Below are positions 50,070 to 59,146 of a stretch of 64,000 bases of DNA, in pieces. The stretch is from an uncultured Phycicoccus sp. (lineage in GTDB: Bacteria; Actinomycetota; Actinomycetes; Actinomycetales; Dermatophilaceae). The notes beneath the pieces were generated by a model. The model did not search any database and was not told the DNA's origin. It saw only the letters and a list, made by a program, of their open reading frames with translations. Within the stretch, counting starts at the first letter, position 1. Each line of letters opens with the position of its first letter. The translations under genes and the position numbers were made by a program. Location: the NCBI RefSeq assembly GCF_947495705.1, contig NZ_CANLZR010000001.1, positions 434,001-498,000 on the forward strand, read 5' to 3'.

Positions 50070-50078
50070 CCGCCCTCT

Positions 50079-50102
50079 CCCCACGTTTCATGCCGGCGTC
50101 CG
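50079..50102 (+). repeat. 24-bp dispersed repeat, copy A
   Basis: Begins CCCCACGTTTCATG and ends GGCGTCCG. It matches the complement of 52262-52285 at 23 of 24 positions; the two inverted copies bracket the methyltransferase/reductase pair. Confidence 0.65.
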
Positions 50103-50157
50103 CGTGACACCCCGTTCCGGCGGGGTGTCACGCGGACCGGAGCATGAGATGTCGGGG
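50079..50157. terminator. Large palindrome between convergent genes, bidirectional terminator
   Basis: The core stem of 17 perfect pairs is GTCCGCGTGACACCCCG (50098-50114) with its complement at 50121-50137 and a TTCCGG loop. Imperfect pairing extends outwards (TTTCATGC on the left, GCATGAGA on the right), about 79 bases in all. It separates the convergent acyl-CoA synthetase and methyltransferase genes. The left arm (50079-50102) is a dispersed 24-bp repeat also found at 52262-52285. Confidence 0.7.
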
Positions 50158-50182
50158 TGCTGCTGGGGCTCGGTGTGGCAGG

Positions 50183-50779
50183 TCAGGCCGGGTCGGTGAC
50201 GAGCGGGACGAACCGGTAGCGGCCGTGCTCGGTCACCTCGGCGTCCCGGGGGTCGTCCCGCGGCGGGAGGCCGCGGACCACCCGCCGCATCCGCCCGGCC
50301 ACCGGGACGACGAGCACACCGCCGGGGCGCAGCTGGGCCACGAGGTCCAGCGGCAGCCGGGACGCCATGGCCGAGACGAGGATGCGGTCGAACGGCGCGT
50401 CGTCCGGCGCACCGAGCACACCGGGTGCGGCCGTGCGCACCGACGCCCAGGGCAGGCCCGCATCCGCGACGTTGCTCGCCCCGTCGGCCACGAGCGTCGG
50501 CACCCGCTCGAGACCGAGGACCGAGCCCTCCGGGCCGACGAGGGTGGCGAGCAGGGCCGTCGTCCACCCCGACCCGGAGCCGACGTCGAGGCACCGCTGC
50601 CCCGGGTGCACGTCGAGGAGCTCGAGCATGGCCCGGACGGTGCGTGGCTGACTGTTGGTCTGGCCGAAGCCGATCGAGAGCGGCCCGTCGTAGTAGGCCT
50701 TGGCGCGCATGGCCTCCGGGAGGAAGCGCTCGCGGGGCTGCGCGGCGAACGCCGCGTCGAGGTCCCGGGCCGTGGCCAT
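50183..50779 (-). CDS. Protein-L-isoaspartate O-methyltransferase-like protein
   Basis: A 198-residue SAM-dependent methyltransferase of the PCMT family, which repairs isoaspartyl residues. Segments: AFAAQPRERFLPE, SIGFGQTNSQP (the family's GxGQTISQP-like loop) and the SAM motif LDVGSGSGWTTALLATL from 64. PFDRILVSAMASRLP and LRPGGVLVVPV complete the core. ATG 50779 lies 5 bases after the stop of the flavin reductase gene, so both form one minus-strand unit. Some family members have other roles, so isoaspartate repair is likely but not certain. Confidence 0.85.
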   Translation of the reverse strand: MATARDLDAAFAAQPRERFLPEAMRAKAYYDGPLSIGFGQTNSQPRTVRAMLELLDVHPGQRCLDVGSGSGWTTALLATLVGPEGSVLGLERVPTLVADGASNVADAGLPWASVRTAAPGVLGAPDDAPFDRILVSAMASRLPLDLVAQLRPGGVLVVPVAGRMRRVVRGLPPRDDPRDAEVTEHGRYRFVPLVTDPA

Positions 50780-50784
50780 CGCGG

Positions 50785-52164
50785 TCAGCCGTCCAGGTCC
50801 GCCAGCGCGCTGGACACGGCCCGGTGGAACGTCGGGTAGGCCAGGACCTGCTCGCGCAGGACCATGGTGGGAACGCGGGCGTGGACGGCCGTCGCCAGCA
50901 TCGAGAGGACCTCGCCGCCGGCAGGCCCGACGGACGTCGCGCCGACGAGGTGCCCGGCGGCCCGGTCCTCGACGACCTTGATGACGCCGTCGCCGCCGGG
51001 GCCGTGGATCCAGCCGCGTGAGCTGGACCCCAGGGGCGTCGAGCCGGTGCGCACGTCGACGCCGGCGTCGCGGGCCTGCTCTTCGGTCAGCCCCACGGCG
51101 CCGACCTCGGGGTCGGTGTAGGTGACCCGCGGCACGGCGTGGTAGCTGGCCCACGGGCCGTCGGCGCCGGTGAGGTCGCGCACGGCGATGCCCGCCTGGT
51201 ACATCGACATGTGGGTGAAGGCGCCCTCGCCGGTGATGTCGCCGATGGCCCACAGCTTCTCGCCGGCCCGCATCCGCTCGTCGGTCTCGACCGTCCGGGC
51301 CGCCGGGTCCAGGCCCACGGTGTCGAGCCCGATGTCGGACAGGTTGGGGCGCCGCCCGGCGGCGACGAGGAGGCGGTCGGCGTCGAGCGTGATGTCGGTG
51401 CCCTCGGCGTCGGTCACCGACACGGCGAAGCGACCGTCGGCGTGCTCGACGGCGCCGACCGTCGCCCCGACGAGGACCTGGATGCCGTCGGTGGCGAAGG
51501 ACCGGGCGACGACCTCGGAGGCCTCCGGTTCCTCGAGGGCGAGGAGCCGCGGGGCCATCTCGACGACGCTCACCCGGCTCCCGAAGCGGGCGAACGCCTG
51601 GGCGAGCTCGGCCCCGATCGCGCCGCCGCCCATGACGACGAGCGAGGCGGGGGCCGTCGTGGCCTGCATCGCCTCCCGGTTGGTCCAGAACGGGGTGTCG
51701 GCGAGCCCGTCGACCGGGGGAGCGGCCGGCGCCGTCCCGGTGTTGAGAACGACCCCGACGCTCGCGACGTACCGGGTGCCGCCGACCTCGACGACGCCCG
51801 GGCCGACGAGCCGGCCGTGCCCCCGCACGAACCGGACCCCGGCCTTCTCGAGGCGCTCGACGGCCACCGTGTCGTCCCAGTCGTCGGTGGCCTCGTCCCG
51901 GATCCGGCGGGCGACGACGTCGAACGCCGGGCTCGCCTCGGCGGTGCCGGCGAGGCCGTCGACGCGCCGGGTCTCGGCGAGCGAGTTGGCCGCCCGGATC
52001 ATCATCTTGCTCGGCACGCACCCGTAGTACGGGCACTCGCCGCCGACGAGGCGTTCGTCGATGCCGACGACGCGCATCCCGGCGCCGGCCGCCTCGGTCG
52101 CGACGGACTCACCGCCCGGGCCGAGGCCGAGGACGACGAGGTCTACCTGCTGGGTGTCCGTCAT
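50785..52164 (-). CDS. Class I pyridine nucleotide-disulfide oxidoreductase
   Basis: A 459-residue flavoprotein of the dihydrolipoamide dehydrogenase/mercuric reductase superfamily. FAD loop GLGPGGES at 13-20, redox disulfide Cys44/Cys49 (GGECPYYGCVPSK), NAD loop GGGAIGAELAQAF and AIGDITG. In the C-terminal interface the usual HPTxxE catalytic dyad reads YPTFHRAV, so the His-Glu base of true lipoamide dehydrogenases is missing. Related enzymes with Tyr here include mercuric reductases and SthA. Substrate unknown. It is cotranscribed with the methyltransferase gene. Confidence 0.85.
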   Translation of the reverse strand: MTDTQQVDLVVLGLGPGGESVATEAAGAGMRVVGIDERLVGGECPYYGCVPSKMMIRAANSLAETRRVDGLAGTAEASPAFDVVARRIRDEATDDWDDTVAVERLEKAGVRFVRGHGRLVGPGVVEVGGTRYVASVGVVLNTGTAPAAPPVDGLADTPFWTNREAMQATTAPASLVVMGGGAIGAELAQAFARFGSRVSVVEMAPRLLALEEPEASEVVARSFATDGIQVLVGATVGAVEHADGRFAVSVTDAEGTDITLDADRLLVAAGRRPNLSDIGLDTVGLDPAARTVETDERMRAGEKLWAIGDITGEGAFTHMSMYQAGIAVRDLTGADGPWASYHAVPRVTYTDPEVGAVGLTEEQARDAGVDVRTGSTPLGSSSRGWIHGPGGDGVIKVVEDRAAGHLVGATSVGPAGGEVLSMLATAVHARVPTMVLREQVLAYPTFHRAVSSALADLDG

Positions 52165-52261
52165 GCCTCCACCCAAGCACCGTCCGGGGCCGGCCGACAC
52201 CCCGCGGCCCCGACCTCCCATCCCCGCGTCCGGCGACACGCCGTGCGCAGCCGACGAACAC

Positions 52262-52285
52262 CGGACGCCGGCATGAGACGTGGGG
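52262..52285 (-). repeat. 24-bp dispersed repeat, copy B
   Basis: The complement of this segment differs from copy A (50079-50102) at one base (CGTCTC instead of CGTTTC). It is followed by its own partial hairpin (CCGGACGC pairs with GCGTCCGG at 52226-52233). It lies in the divergent promoter region of the reductase and radical SAM genes. Confidence 0.65.
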
Positions 52286-52300
52286 GAGGAGGTGAGCGGT

Positions 52301-52329
52301 TTGGGACACGTCCCGACCCCACCTACCCT
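52301..52329 (+). promoter_or_regulatory. Promoter of the TIGR03960 radical SAM gene (leaderless)
   Basis: TTGGGA (52301-52306) and TACCCT (52324-52329) have an ideal 17-base spacer. The -10 ends 6 bases before the ATG at 52336, so the transcript should begin at or near the start codon. Confidence 0.6.
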
Positions 52330-52335
52330 GGGGGG

Positions 52336-54318
52336 ATGCCCGGTCAGTCCGTCTTCCCCGCCCTCGAGCCGCTGCTCGAGCAGGTGAGCAAGCCCATCCA
52401 GTACGTCGGGGGCGAGCTGAACTCGACGGTCAAGCCCTGGGACCTCGCCGGGGACCACACCGTCCGCTGGTCCCTCATGTACCCCGACGCCTACGAGGTG
52501 GGGGTGCCGAACCAGGGCGTCATGATCCTGTACGAAGTGCTCAACGAGCGCGACGACGCCCTCGCCGAGCGCACCTACGCGGTGTGGCCCGACCTCGAGG
52601 CGCTGATGCGCGAGCACGGCGTGCCGCAGTTCACCGTCGACGCGCACCGGCCGGTCGGTGACTTCGACGTCCTCGGCCTCTCGTTCTCGACCGAGCTCGG
52701 GTACACGAACATGCTGACCGCGCTCGACCTCGCGGGCATCCCGCTGCACGCGGCCGACCGCGACGACAGCCACCCGGTCGTCGTCGCCGGGGGGCACGCC
52801 GCGTTCAACCCCGAGCCGGTCGCGGACTTCGTCGACTGCGCCGTCGTCGGCGACGGCGAGGAGGCCGTGCTCGCCATCACCGACATCATCGGGGACTGGA
52901 AGCGCGAGGGCCGCCCCGGTGGCCGCCACGAGCTGCTGCTGCGGCTGGCCCGCACCGGTGGGGTCTACGTGCCGCGCTTCTACGACGTCACCTACCTGCC
53001 CGACGGGCGCATCCAGCGCGTCGCGCCGAACACCGCGGGCGTGCCGTGGCGGGTCAGCAAGCACACCGTCATGGACCTCGACGCCTGGCCGTACCCGAAG
53101 CAGCCGCTCGTGCCGCTCGCCGAGTCCGTGCACGAGCGGATGTCGGTCGAGATCTTCCGGGGCTGCACCCGGGGCTGCCGCTTCTGCCAGGCCGGGATGA
53201 TCACCCGGCCGGTCCGCGAGCGCTCCATCACCGGCATCGGCGAGATGGTCGAGCGCGGCCTGGCCGCCACCGGCTTCGAGGAGGTCGGCCTGCTGTCGCT
53301 CAGCTCGGCCGACCACTCCGAGATCGCCGACGTCACCAAGGGGCTCGCCGACCGGTACGAGGGCACCAACACGGGCCTGTCGCTGCCGTCGACGCGCGTC
53401 GACGCCTTCAACATCGACCTCGCGAACGAGCTGACCCGCAACGGCCGCCGCTCCGGGCTGACCTTCGCCCCCGAGGGCGGCTCCGAGCGCATCCGCAAGG
53501 TCATCAACAAGATGGTCAGCGAGGAGGACCTCATCCGCACGGTCTCCGCCGCGTACGGCGCGGGCTGGCGGCAGGTCAAGCTGTACTTCATGTGCGGGCT
53601 CCCGACCGAGACCGACGAGGACGTCCTCCAGATCGCCGAGCTCGCGAAGAAGGTCATCGAGACCGGCCGCGAGGTCAGCGGGCGCCGCGACATCCGGTGC
53701 ACGGTGTCGATCGGCGGCTTCGTGCCCAAGCCGCACACCCCGTTCCAGTGGGCCGCCCAGCTGGGGGCCGAGGAGACCGACGCGCGGCTCGACAAGCTGC
53801 GACAGGCGATCCGGTCCGACCGGCGCTACGGGTCGTCCATCGGGTTCCGGTACCACGACGGCAAGCCGGGCATCGTCGAGGGCCTGCTCAGCCGCGGTGA
53901 CCGGCGCGTCGGCCGGGTCATCGAGGCCGTCTGGCGCGATGGCGGGCGTTTCGACGGCTGGTCCGAGCACTTCTCGTACGAGCGGTGGATGGAGGCCGCC
54001 GGGCGGGTGCTGCCCGAGGTCGGCGTCGACGTCGCCTGGTACACCACCCGCGAGCGCGAGGAGGCCGAGGTCCTGCCGTGGGACCACATCGACTCCGGGC
54101 TCGACAAGGAGTGGCTGTGGCAGGACTGGCTGGACTCCCTCGACGAGACCGAGGTCGAGGACTGCCGCTGGACGCCGTGCTTCGACTGTGGGGTCTGCCC
54201 GCAGATGAACACCGAGATCGAGATCGGGCCCACCGGCAAGACGCTGCTGCCGCTCACCGTGCTCGGCGCGGGGCGCGAGCGGATGGCCGAGGCCGGCGCC
54301 GGTCACACGCACGCCTGA
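52336..54318 (+). CDS. TIGR03960-family B12-binding-domain radical SAM protein
   Basis: A 660-residue protein. A B12-binding-like domain (about 40-190; GLSFSTELGYTN, VAGGHAAFNPEPVADF) precedes a radical SAM core with the CxxxCxxC cluster Cys277, Cys281, Cys284 (RGCTRGCRFCQAG). The C-terminus has further cysteines (TPCFDCGVCPQ) that could bind a second cluster. The reaction is unknown. Its usual partner, TIGR03936/DUF2344, normally directly downstream or fused, is here 6.4 kb away at 60682. Confidence 0.88.
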   Translation: MPGQSVFPALEPLLEQVSKPIQYVGGELNSTVKPWDLAGDHTVRWSLMYPDAYEVGVPNQGVMILYEVLNERDDALAERTYAVWPDLEALMREHGVPQFTVDAHRPVGDFDVLGLSFSTELGYTNMLTALDLAGIPLHAADRDDSHPVVVAGGHAAFNPEPVADFVDCAVVGDGEEAVLAITDIIGDWKREGRPGGRHELLLRLARTGGVYVPRFYDVTYLPDGRIQRVAPNTAGVPWRVSKHTVMDLDAWPYPKQPLVPLAESVHERMSVEIFRGCTRGCRFCQAGMITRPVRERSITGIGEMVERGLAATGFEEVGLLSLSSADHSEIADVTKGLADRYEGTNTGLSLPSTRVDAFNIDLANELTRNGRRSGLTFAPEGGSERIRKVINKMVSEEDLIRTVSAAYGAGWRQVKLYFMCGLPTETDEDVLQIAELAKKVIETGREVSGRRDIRCTVSIGGFVPKPHTPFQWAAQLGAEETDARLDKLRQAIRSDRRYGSSIGFRYHDGKPGIVEGLLSRGDRRVGRVIEAVWRDGGRFDGWSEHFSYERWMEAAGRVLPEVGVDVAWYTTREREEAEVLPWDHIDSGLDKEWLWQDWLDSLDETEVEDCRWTPCFDCGVCPQMNTEIEIGPTGKTLLPLTVLGAGRERMAEAGAGHTHA

Positions 54319-54322
54319 CAGG

Positions 54323-55282
54323 ATGATCGGCGTGGACGACCGGCCGCGCCCCGCCACGCAGATCACGCTGCGCTTCCTCGCCGCGCCCACCGACGCCGGG
54401 CACTCCGGCTCGGTCTCCGCAGGTCGGGTGCTCGAGTGGATCGACAAGGCCGGCTACGCCGCGGCCGCCGGGTGGAGCGGGACGTACTGCGTCACCGCCT
54501 ACGTCGGCAACGTCCGGTTCACCCGGCCCGTCGAGGTGGGCGAGCTCGTCGAGGTCACGGCGACGGTGGTCCACACGGGGCGGACCTCGATGCACATCAC
54601 CGTCGACGTCGCCTCGGGACAGCCCCGCACCCGCGCACTGGAACCTGCGACGCGCTGCCTCATCGTCTTCGTCGCGGTCGACGAGGACGGCCGCTCGACG
54701 CCGGTTCCGGACCTCGTCCCCGCGACGCTGGGGGAGGAGCTGCAGCAGCGCTGGGCGATGCGCCGGGCCGAGCTGCGGGCGGAGGTCGAGGCGGCGATGG
54801 CCCGCCAGGTGTACTCCGAGGAGGGCACGGCGCCGCGGGTGACGATGCGCTTCCTCGCCGCGCCGACCGACGTCAACTGGGGCGGCAAGGTGCACGGCGG
54901 GGTCGTGATGCGGTGGATCGACGAGGCCGCCCACGTCCTCGCGACCCGCTGGAGCGGCAACGCGAACAACGTCGCGATCTTCACCGGCGGCGTGCGCTTC
55001 TACCGGCCCCTGCGCATCGGCCACCTCGTCGAGGTCGAGGCCCGGCTGCTGCACACCGGCCGAACCTCGATGCACATCGGGGTCCACGTCCGCTCCGGCG
55101 ACCCCGCCGAGGGCGCGGACGCCCTGGAGCTGACCACGTACTGCCGCACCGTGTTCGTCGGCATCGACGAGCGCCGGCGCGCGGTGCCGACCCCCACCTG
55201 GACCCCGATCAGCGACGAGGACCGAGCGCTCGACGCCCACGCCCTGGAGCTCGTCGCCATCCGCGACCGCTTCGGGGACTGA
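54323..55282 (+). CDS. Tandem hotdog-domain acyl-CoA thioesterase
   Basis: A 319-residue protein with two hotdog domains (about 12-130 and 162-285). Each repeat contains TLRFLAAPTD or TMRFLAAPTD, then GRVLEWIDKAGY or GGVVMRWIDEAAH, and VHTGRTSMHI or LHTGRTSMHI. Family members hydrolyse acyl-CoA. The ATG is 4 bases after the radical SAM stop, suggesting cotranscription. Only the second repeat has the G-G-x-V-M-x-x-I-D-E-A active-site pattern in full, so the first half may be structural. Confidence 0.88.
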   Translation: MIGVDDRPRPATQITLRFLAAPTDAGHSGSVSAGRVLEWIDKAGYAAAAGWSGTYCVTAYVGNVRFTRPVEVGELVEVTATVVHTGRTSMHITVDVASGQPRTRALEPATRCLIVFVAVDEDGRSTPVPDLVPATLGEELQQRWAMRRAELRAEVEAAMARQVYSEEGTAPRVTMRFLAAPTDVNWGGKVHGGVVMRWIDEAAHVLATRWSGNANNVAIFTGGVRFYRPLRIGHLVEVEARLLHTGRTSMHIGVHVRSGDPAEGADALELTTYCRTVFVGIDERRRAVPTPTWTPISDEDRALDAHALELVAIRDRFGD

Positions 55283-55300
55283 CCGACGGGCGGCCGCGCG

Positions 55301-56056
55301 TCACGGCGCGTCGAGCACTCCCAGTGCGGACGACACCGAGTCGGCGGCGGCACGCATCGGGCGCAGGGCAGCCGTCATCTGCTCGGGGCCGAACCTCGCC
55401 ACCGGGCCGGTGACCGAGAGCGCCGCGGCGAGCCCGCTCGGCCCCCAGATCGGCACCGAGACGGTGGCCACGTGCGCGAGGGTCTCCTCCGACGCCATGG
55501 CGTATCCGGTGGCCCCGGTGGCTCGGACCTCCTCGAGAAAGGTCTCGAGCGGCAGGGGGTGCGCCGGCTGCAGGTGCCGCGCGCGGCGGTCCGAGAGGAG
55601 ATCACGCACCTCCGACTCGTCGAGCACCGAGAGCAGCACCCGGCTGGGGGCCCCACTCCACAGGGGCAGGGGGACGCCGACGTCGAACACGGCGCGCAGC
55701 CGTGAGCGTGACTCCACCTGGTCCACGTGCAGCAGTTCGTCGACGGCTCGGACCGAGAGGCCCACCGTCTCGTCCAGCTCGTCCCGCAGGGCCACCATGT
55801 GTGGGAGTGCGGCCGCACGGACGTCGAGGCGGCGCTGGTAGGCGGTGCCGAGGGCGAGCGTGCGCGGTCCGAGCCGGTAGAGCCGCGACGCCGGGTCGCG
55901 CTGGGCGAGGTCGACCTCGACGAGGTCGGCGAGCAGGCGCTGGACCGTGCTCTTCGGCAGGCCGATGCGACCGGCGAGGTCCCGGATTGAGGAGCCGTCG
56001 GCGTCCACCCGCAGGGCATCGAGGACCTGGACGGCGCGGCGCAGGGCCTCACTCAT
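55301..56056 (-). CDS. IclR-family transcriptional regulator
   Basis: A 251-residue regulator: N-terminal winged helix (about 1-65, IRDLAGRIGLPKSTVQRLLADL) and C-terminal effector-binding IclR domain (about 75-245). It is divergent from the MHS transporter gene across 108 bases that contain a 7-bp inverted repeat, so it most likely controls the transporter/sulfatase pair. The effector is unknown. Confidence 0.9.
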   Translation of the reverse strand: MSEALRRAVQVLDALRVDADGSSIRDLAGRIGLPKSTVQRLLADLVEVDLAQRDPASRLYRLGPRTLALGTAYQRRLDVRAAALPHMVALRDELDETVGLSVRAVDELLHVDQVESRSRLRAVFDVGVPLPLWSGAPSRVLLSVLDESEVRDLLSDRRARHLQPAHPLPLETFLEEVRATGATGYAMASEETLAHVATVSVPIWGPSGLAAALSVTGPVARFGPEQMTAALRPMRAAADSVSSALGVLDAP

Positions 56057-56118
56057 CGACGGCCTCTTGACGGGTGGTGCCGGTCCGTTCCATGATGTGT
56101 CCCGCGCAGCGACATTGA

Positions 56119-56137
56119 TGTCCCATGCAGTGGGACA
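56119..56137. promoter_or_regulatory. Inverted repeat, candidate IclR operator
   Basis: TGTCCCA (56119-56125) and TGGGACA (56131-56137) form a perfect inverted repeat with a 5-base centre. GATGTGTCCC and GATGTCCC also recur just upstream. It lies 28 bases before the MFS start. Confidence 0.5.
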
Positions 56138-56164
56138 CTACCCGACACGACCCAGGAGCACAAC

Positions 56165-57511
56165 GTGGTGCGGAACCGAAAAGAGGGCGCCCCCGCGTCC
56201 ATCCGGCAGATCGCGTCGGCGAGCCTCGTCGGCACCGTCGTCGAGTGGTACGACTTCTTCCTCTACGGGACCATGGCGGCGCTGGTCTTCAACGCCCAGT
56301 TCTTCCCCACGTTCGACCCGCTCGTCGGCACCCTCATCGCCTTCGCCACCTTCGCCGCCGGCTTCGTCACCCGGCCCATCGGCGCGATCGTCTTCGGCCA
56401 CCTCGGCGACCGGGTCGGACGCAAGCCGATGCTCGTGGTGACGATGATGATCATGGGCGGCGCCACCTTCCTCATGGGGCTCCTGCCCAACTACGAGCAG
56501 ATCGGGGTCGCCGCGCCGATCATGCTGCTCATCCTGCGCATGCTCCAGGGCATCGGCCTCGGCGGGGAGTGGGGAGGCGCCATCCTGCTGTGCGCCGAGC
56601 ACGCCCCGCACGGGCGCCGCGGCTGGTACTCGAGCTGGCCGCAGCTCGGCGTCCCGCTCGGGCTGCTGCTGTCGGTCCTCGCCGTCAACGCCGTCGGGCT
56701 CCTCGGTGACGAGGCGCTCGCCTCCGGCGGCTGGCGGATCCCGTTCCTCGCGAGCATCGTCCTGGTCGGGCTCGGGCTCTTCATCCGGCTGCGAATCAGC
56801 GAGCCGCCCGCGTTCGCCAAGCTCCGGGAGACGGGCAACCGCTCGAAGATCCCCATGGTCGAGGTGCTCCGCCGGCACCCCGGGCAGGTCATCCGCGGGA
56901 TGGGGGCTCGGATGAGCGAGAGCGTCACGTTCAACGTCTACAACGCCTTCCTCGTCACCTACACCGTCGAGGTCCTCATGCTCGACAAGAGCATCGTCCT
57001 CAACGCTCTTCTCGTCGCCTCGGTCGTCGGCTTCTTCGCGATCCTCGGGGCCGGGCGGCTCACCGACCGCGTCGGGCGCCGGCCGGTCTTCGCAGCCGGA
57101 GCGGCGCTCGCCCTTGTCTCGGCGGTCCCGATCTTCCTCATGGTCGACACCAGGAACCCGCTGCTCATCACGCTCGCCGTCGTCATCGGCTGGGGCATCG
57201 CCGCCTGCGGGATGTTCGGCGCCGAGGGCGTCCTGTTCGCCGAGCTGTTCCCCACCCGGGTGCGGTACAGCGGCATGTCGTTCGTCTACCAGATCGGAGT
57301 GCTCCCCAGCGGAGCGATCGCGCCCCTCGTCGCGACCTCGCTCATCGCGGGGTTCCACGGCTCGTGGACGGTGGCGCTGTACGTCATGGTCATGGCGGTC
57401 ATCTCGCTCGTCGCCCTCGCCTTCATCGCCGAGACCAAGGACCGGGCCATCGACACCCCGGACCTCGAGCCCGGGCAGGCGACGCGGGCGGAGTCGGGCG
57501 TCCATGTCTGA
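56165..57511 (+). CDS. MFS transporter, metabolite:H+ symporter (MHS) family
   Basis: A 448-residue transporter with 12 predicted membrane spans. GTVVEWYDFFLYG near the N-terminus and GHLGDRVGRKPMLV after the second helix are the MHS signatures; RLTDRVGRRPVF marks the second half. Known MHS members carry citrate, alpha-ketoglutarate, shikimate or betaine/proline. GTG 56165 has an AGGAG site. The sulfatase follows with little or no gap, so it may import a sulfated or amino compound. Confidence 0.9.
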   Translation: MVRNRKEGAPASIRQIASASLVGTVVEWYDFFLYGTMAALVFNAQFFPTFDPLVGTLIAFATFAAGFVTRPIGAIVFGHLGDRVGRKPMLVVTMMIMGGATFLMGLLPNYEQIGVAAPIMLLILRMLQGIGLGGEWGGAILLCAEHAPHGRRGWYSSWPQLGVPLGLLLSVLAVNAVGLLGDEALASGGWRIPFLASIVLVGLGLFIRLRISEPPAFAKLRETGNRSKIPMVEVLRRHPGQVIRGMGARMSESVTFNVYNAFLVTYTVEVLMLDKSIVLNALLVASVVGFFAILGAGRLTDRVGRRPVFAAGAALALVSAVPIFLMVDTRNPLLITLAVVIGWGIAACGMFGAEGVLFAELFPTRVRYSGMSFVYQIGVLPSGAIAPLVATSLIAGFHGSWTVALYVMVMAVISLVALAFIAETKDRAIDTPDLEPGQATRAESGVHV

Positions 57512-57542
57512 GCCGCCCACCCCCGCGCCCCCGGAGAGAACC

Positions 57543-59138
57543 GTGACCGGCCAGCCCGACATCCTGCTCGTCCTCGTCGACGACATGGGCTTCTCCGACA
57601 TCGGCTGCTTCGGCGGCGAGATCAGCACCCCGACCCTGGACCGGCTGGGCCGCGACGGCGTGCGGTTCACCCAGTTCTACAACTCGCCGCGGTGCAGCCC
57701 GTCGCGGGCCTCGCTACTCACCGGGCTGCACCCGCACCAGGTGGGCGTGGGCATCCTCAACTTCGACGACACCCCGGACGGTTATCCCGGGAACCTGTCC
57801 GAGGACTGCGTGACGGTCGCGGAGTGCCTGCGCGACGCCGGCTATGCGACCCACCTGAGCGGCAAGTGGCACCTGGCCTCGGACATGGAGACCCCGAACC
57901 CGGCCTGGCCGACCCGTCGCGGCTTCGACCACGTGTACGGCACCCTCGAGGGCGCAGGCAGCTTCTACAACCCCCGCACGCTGCACCGGGGCGAGGATGA
58001 CATCGCCGCCGAGGCGGCCGCGTCCGGGTACTACTACACCGACGCCATCAGCGAGGAGGCCTGCGGGTTCGTCGACGAGCACGTCGCGCAGCGCGCCGAC
58101 CAGCCTTTCTTCTGCTACCTCGCCTACACCGCCCCCCACTGGCCGCTGCACGCGCACGAGGACGACGTCGCCGCCTACCGCGGACGCTTCGACGCCGGAT
58201 GGGACGAGCTGCGGCAGCACCGGCTGGGGCGGCTCGTCGACGAGGGCATCCTGCGCGCGGACTGGCCGCTCACCGACCGGGACCCGCGGGTCCCCGCCTG
58301 GGCCGATGCCGCCGACCACGAGTGGGAGGCCCGCCGGATGGAGGTGTACGCAGCGCAGGTGACAGCGATGGACCGCGGCCTGGGCCAGGTGCTCGACCGG
58401 CTCGAGGCGGCCGGGCGGCTCGAGAACACCATCGTCGTCTTCCTCTCCGACAACGGTGGCTGCGCCGAGGAGCTGGACCGCGCCTTCGTCGAGGCCTTCG
58501 TCCCCCTCGCCGACACGACCAAGGACGGACGGGAGGTCGTCGCCGGGAACGTGCCGGGCGTCATGCCCGGTGACGAGGCGACCTACGCCTCCTACGGGCG
58601 GGCGTGGGCCAACCTGTCGAACACTCCCTTCCGCGAGTACAAGCACTGGGTCCACGAAGGGGGGATCGCGACCCCGTTGCTCGTCCACTGGCCGGCCGGG
58701 GTGCAGGCGCCCGGACGCCTCGAGCACCAGCCCCTCCAGCTCGTCGACGTCCTGCCGAGCCTGCTCGAGGCCGCGGGCGCCCGGTACCCGCAGCAGCGCC
58801 AGGGGCGCCCGATCCCGCCCGCCGAGGGGCGGTCCTTCCTGCCGACGGTCCGCAGCGGCGAGCCGGTACCGGAGCGTCCGTTGTTCTGGGAGCACGAGGG
58901 CAACGCCGGGGTGCGCCAGGGACGGTGGAAGCTCGTCCGCAAGTGGGGCGGGCCGTGGGAGCTGTACGACATGGCCGTCGACCGCACCGAGCTGGACGAC
59001 CGCGCGGGCGGCGACCCGGAGCGGGTGGCGGCCATGGCTGCCGAGTACGAGTCCTGGGCGGCGCGGTGTGGTGTCATCCCACGCCAGGTGGTCCTCGACC
59101 TGTACGCGCGTCGCGGGGCGGGCCTGCCGCCGGAGTGA
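57543..59138 (+). CDS. Type I sulfatase (arylsulfatase family)
   Basis: A 531-residue sulfatase. The formylglycine motif CSPSR begins at Cys51 of this start and is followed by ASLLTG; metal ligands include Asp13-Asp14 (VDDMG) and the downstream SDNGG. GKWHL and APHWPLH are active-site segments. It needs conversion of Cys51 to formylglycine by FGE, which is not in the window. GTG 57543 follows GGAGAG; ATG 57504 (13 more residues, overlapping the transporter stop) is possible. No signal peptide is apparent, suggesting a cytoplasmic enzyme acting on an imported sulfate ester. Confidence 0.88.
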   Translation: MTGQPDILLVLVDDMGFSDIGCFGGEISTPTLDRLGRDGVRFTQFYNSPRCSPSRASLLTGLHPHQVGVGILNFDDTPDGYPGNLSEDCVTVAECLRDAGYATHLSGKWHLASDMETPNPAWPTRRGFDHVYGTLEGAGSFYNPRTLHRGEDDIAAEAAASGYYYTDAISEEACGFVDEHVAQRADQPFFCYLAYTAPHWPLHAHEDDVAAYRGRFDAGWDELRQHRLGRLVDEGILRADWPLTDRDPRVPAWADAADHEWEARRMEVYAAQVTAMDRGLGQVLDRLEAAGRLENTIVVFLSDNGGCAEELDRAFVEAFVPLADTTKDGREVVAGNVPGVMPGDEATYASYGRAWANLSNTPFREYKHWVHEGGIATPLLVHWPAGVQAPGRLEHQPLQLVDVLPSLLEAAGARYPQQRQGRPIPPAEGRSFLPTVRSGEPVPERPLFWEHEGNAGVRQGRWKLVRKWGGPWELYDMAVDRTELDDRAGGDPERVAAMAAEYESWAARCGVIPRQVVLDLYARRGAGLPPE

Positions 59139-59146
59139 CCCCCGGC

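Noticed and set aside
50785-54447. Minus-strand frame continuing upstream of the oxidoreductase through the radical SAM gene
   Set aside because: Only the part after ATG 52164 has family motifs; the upstream part is antisense to the TIGR03960 gene.
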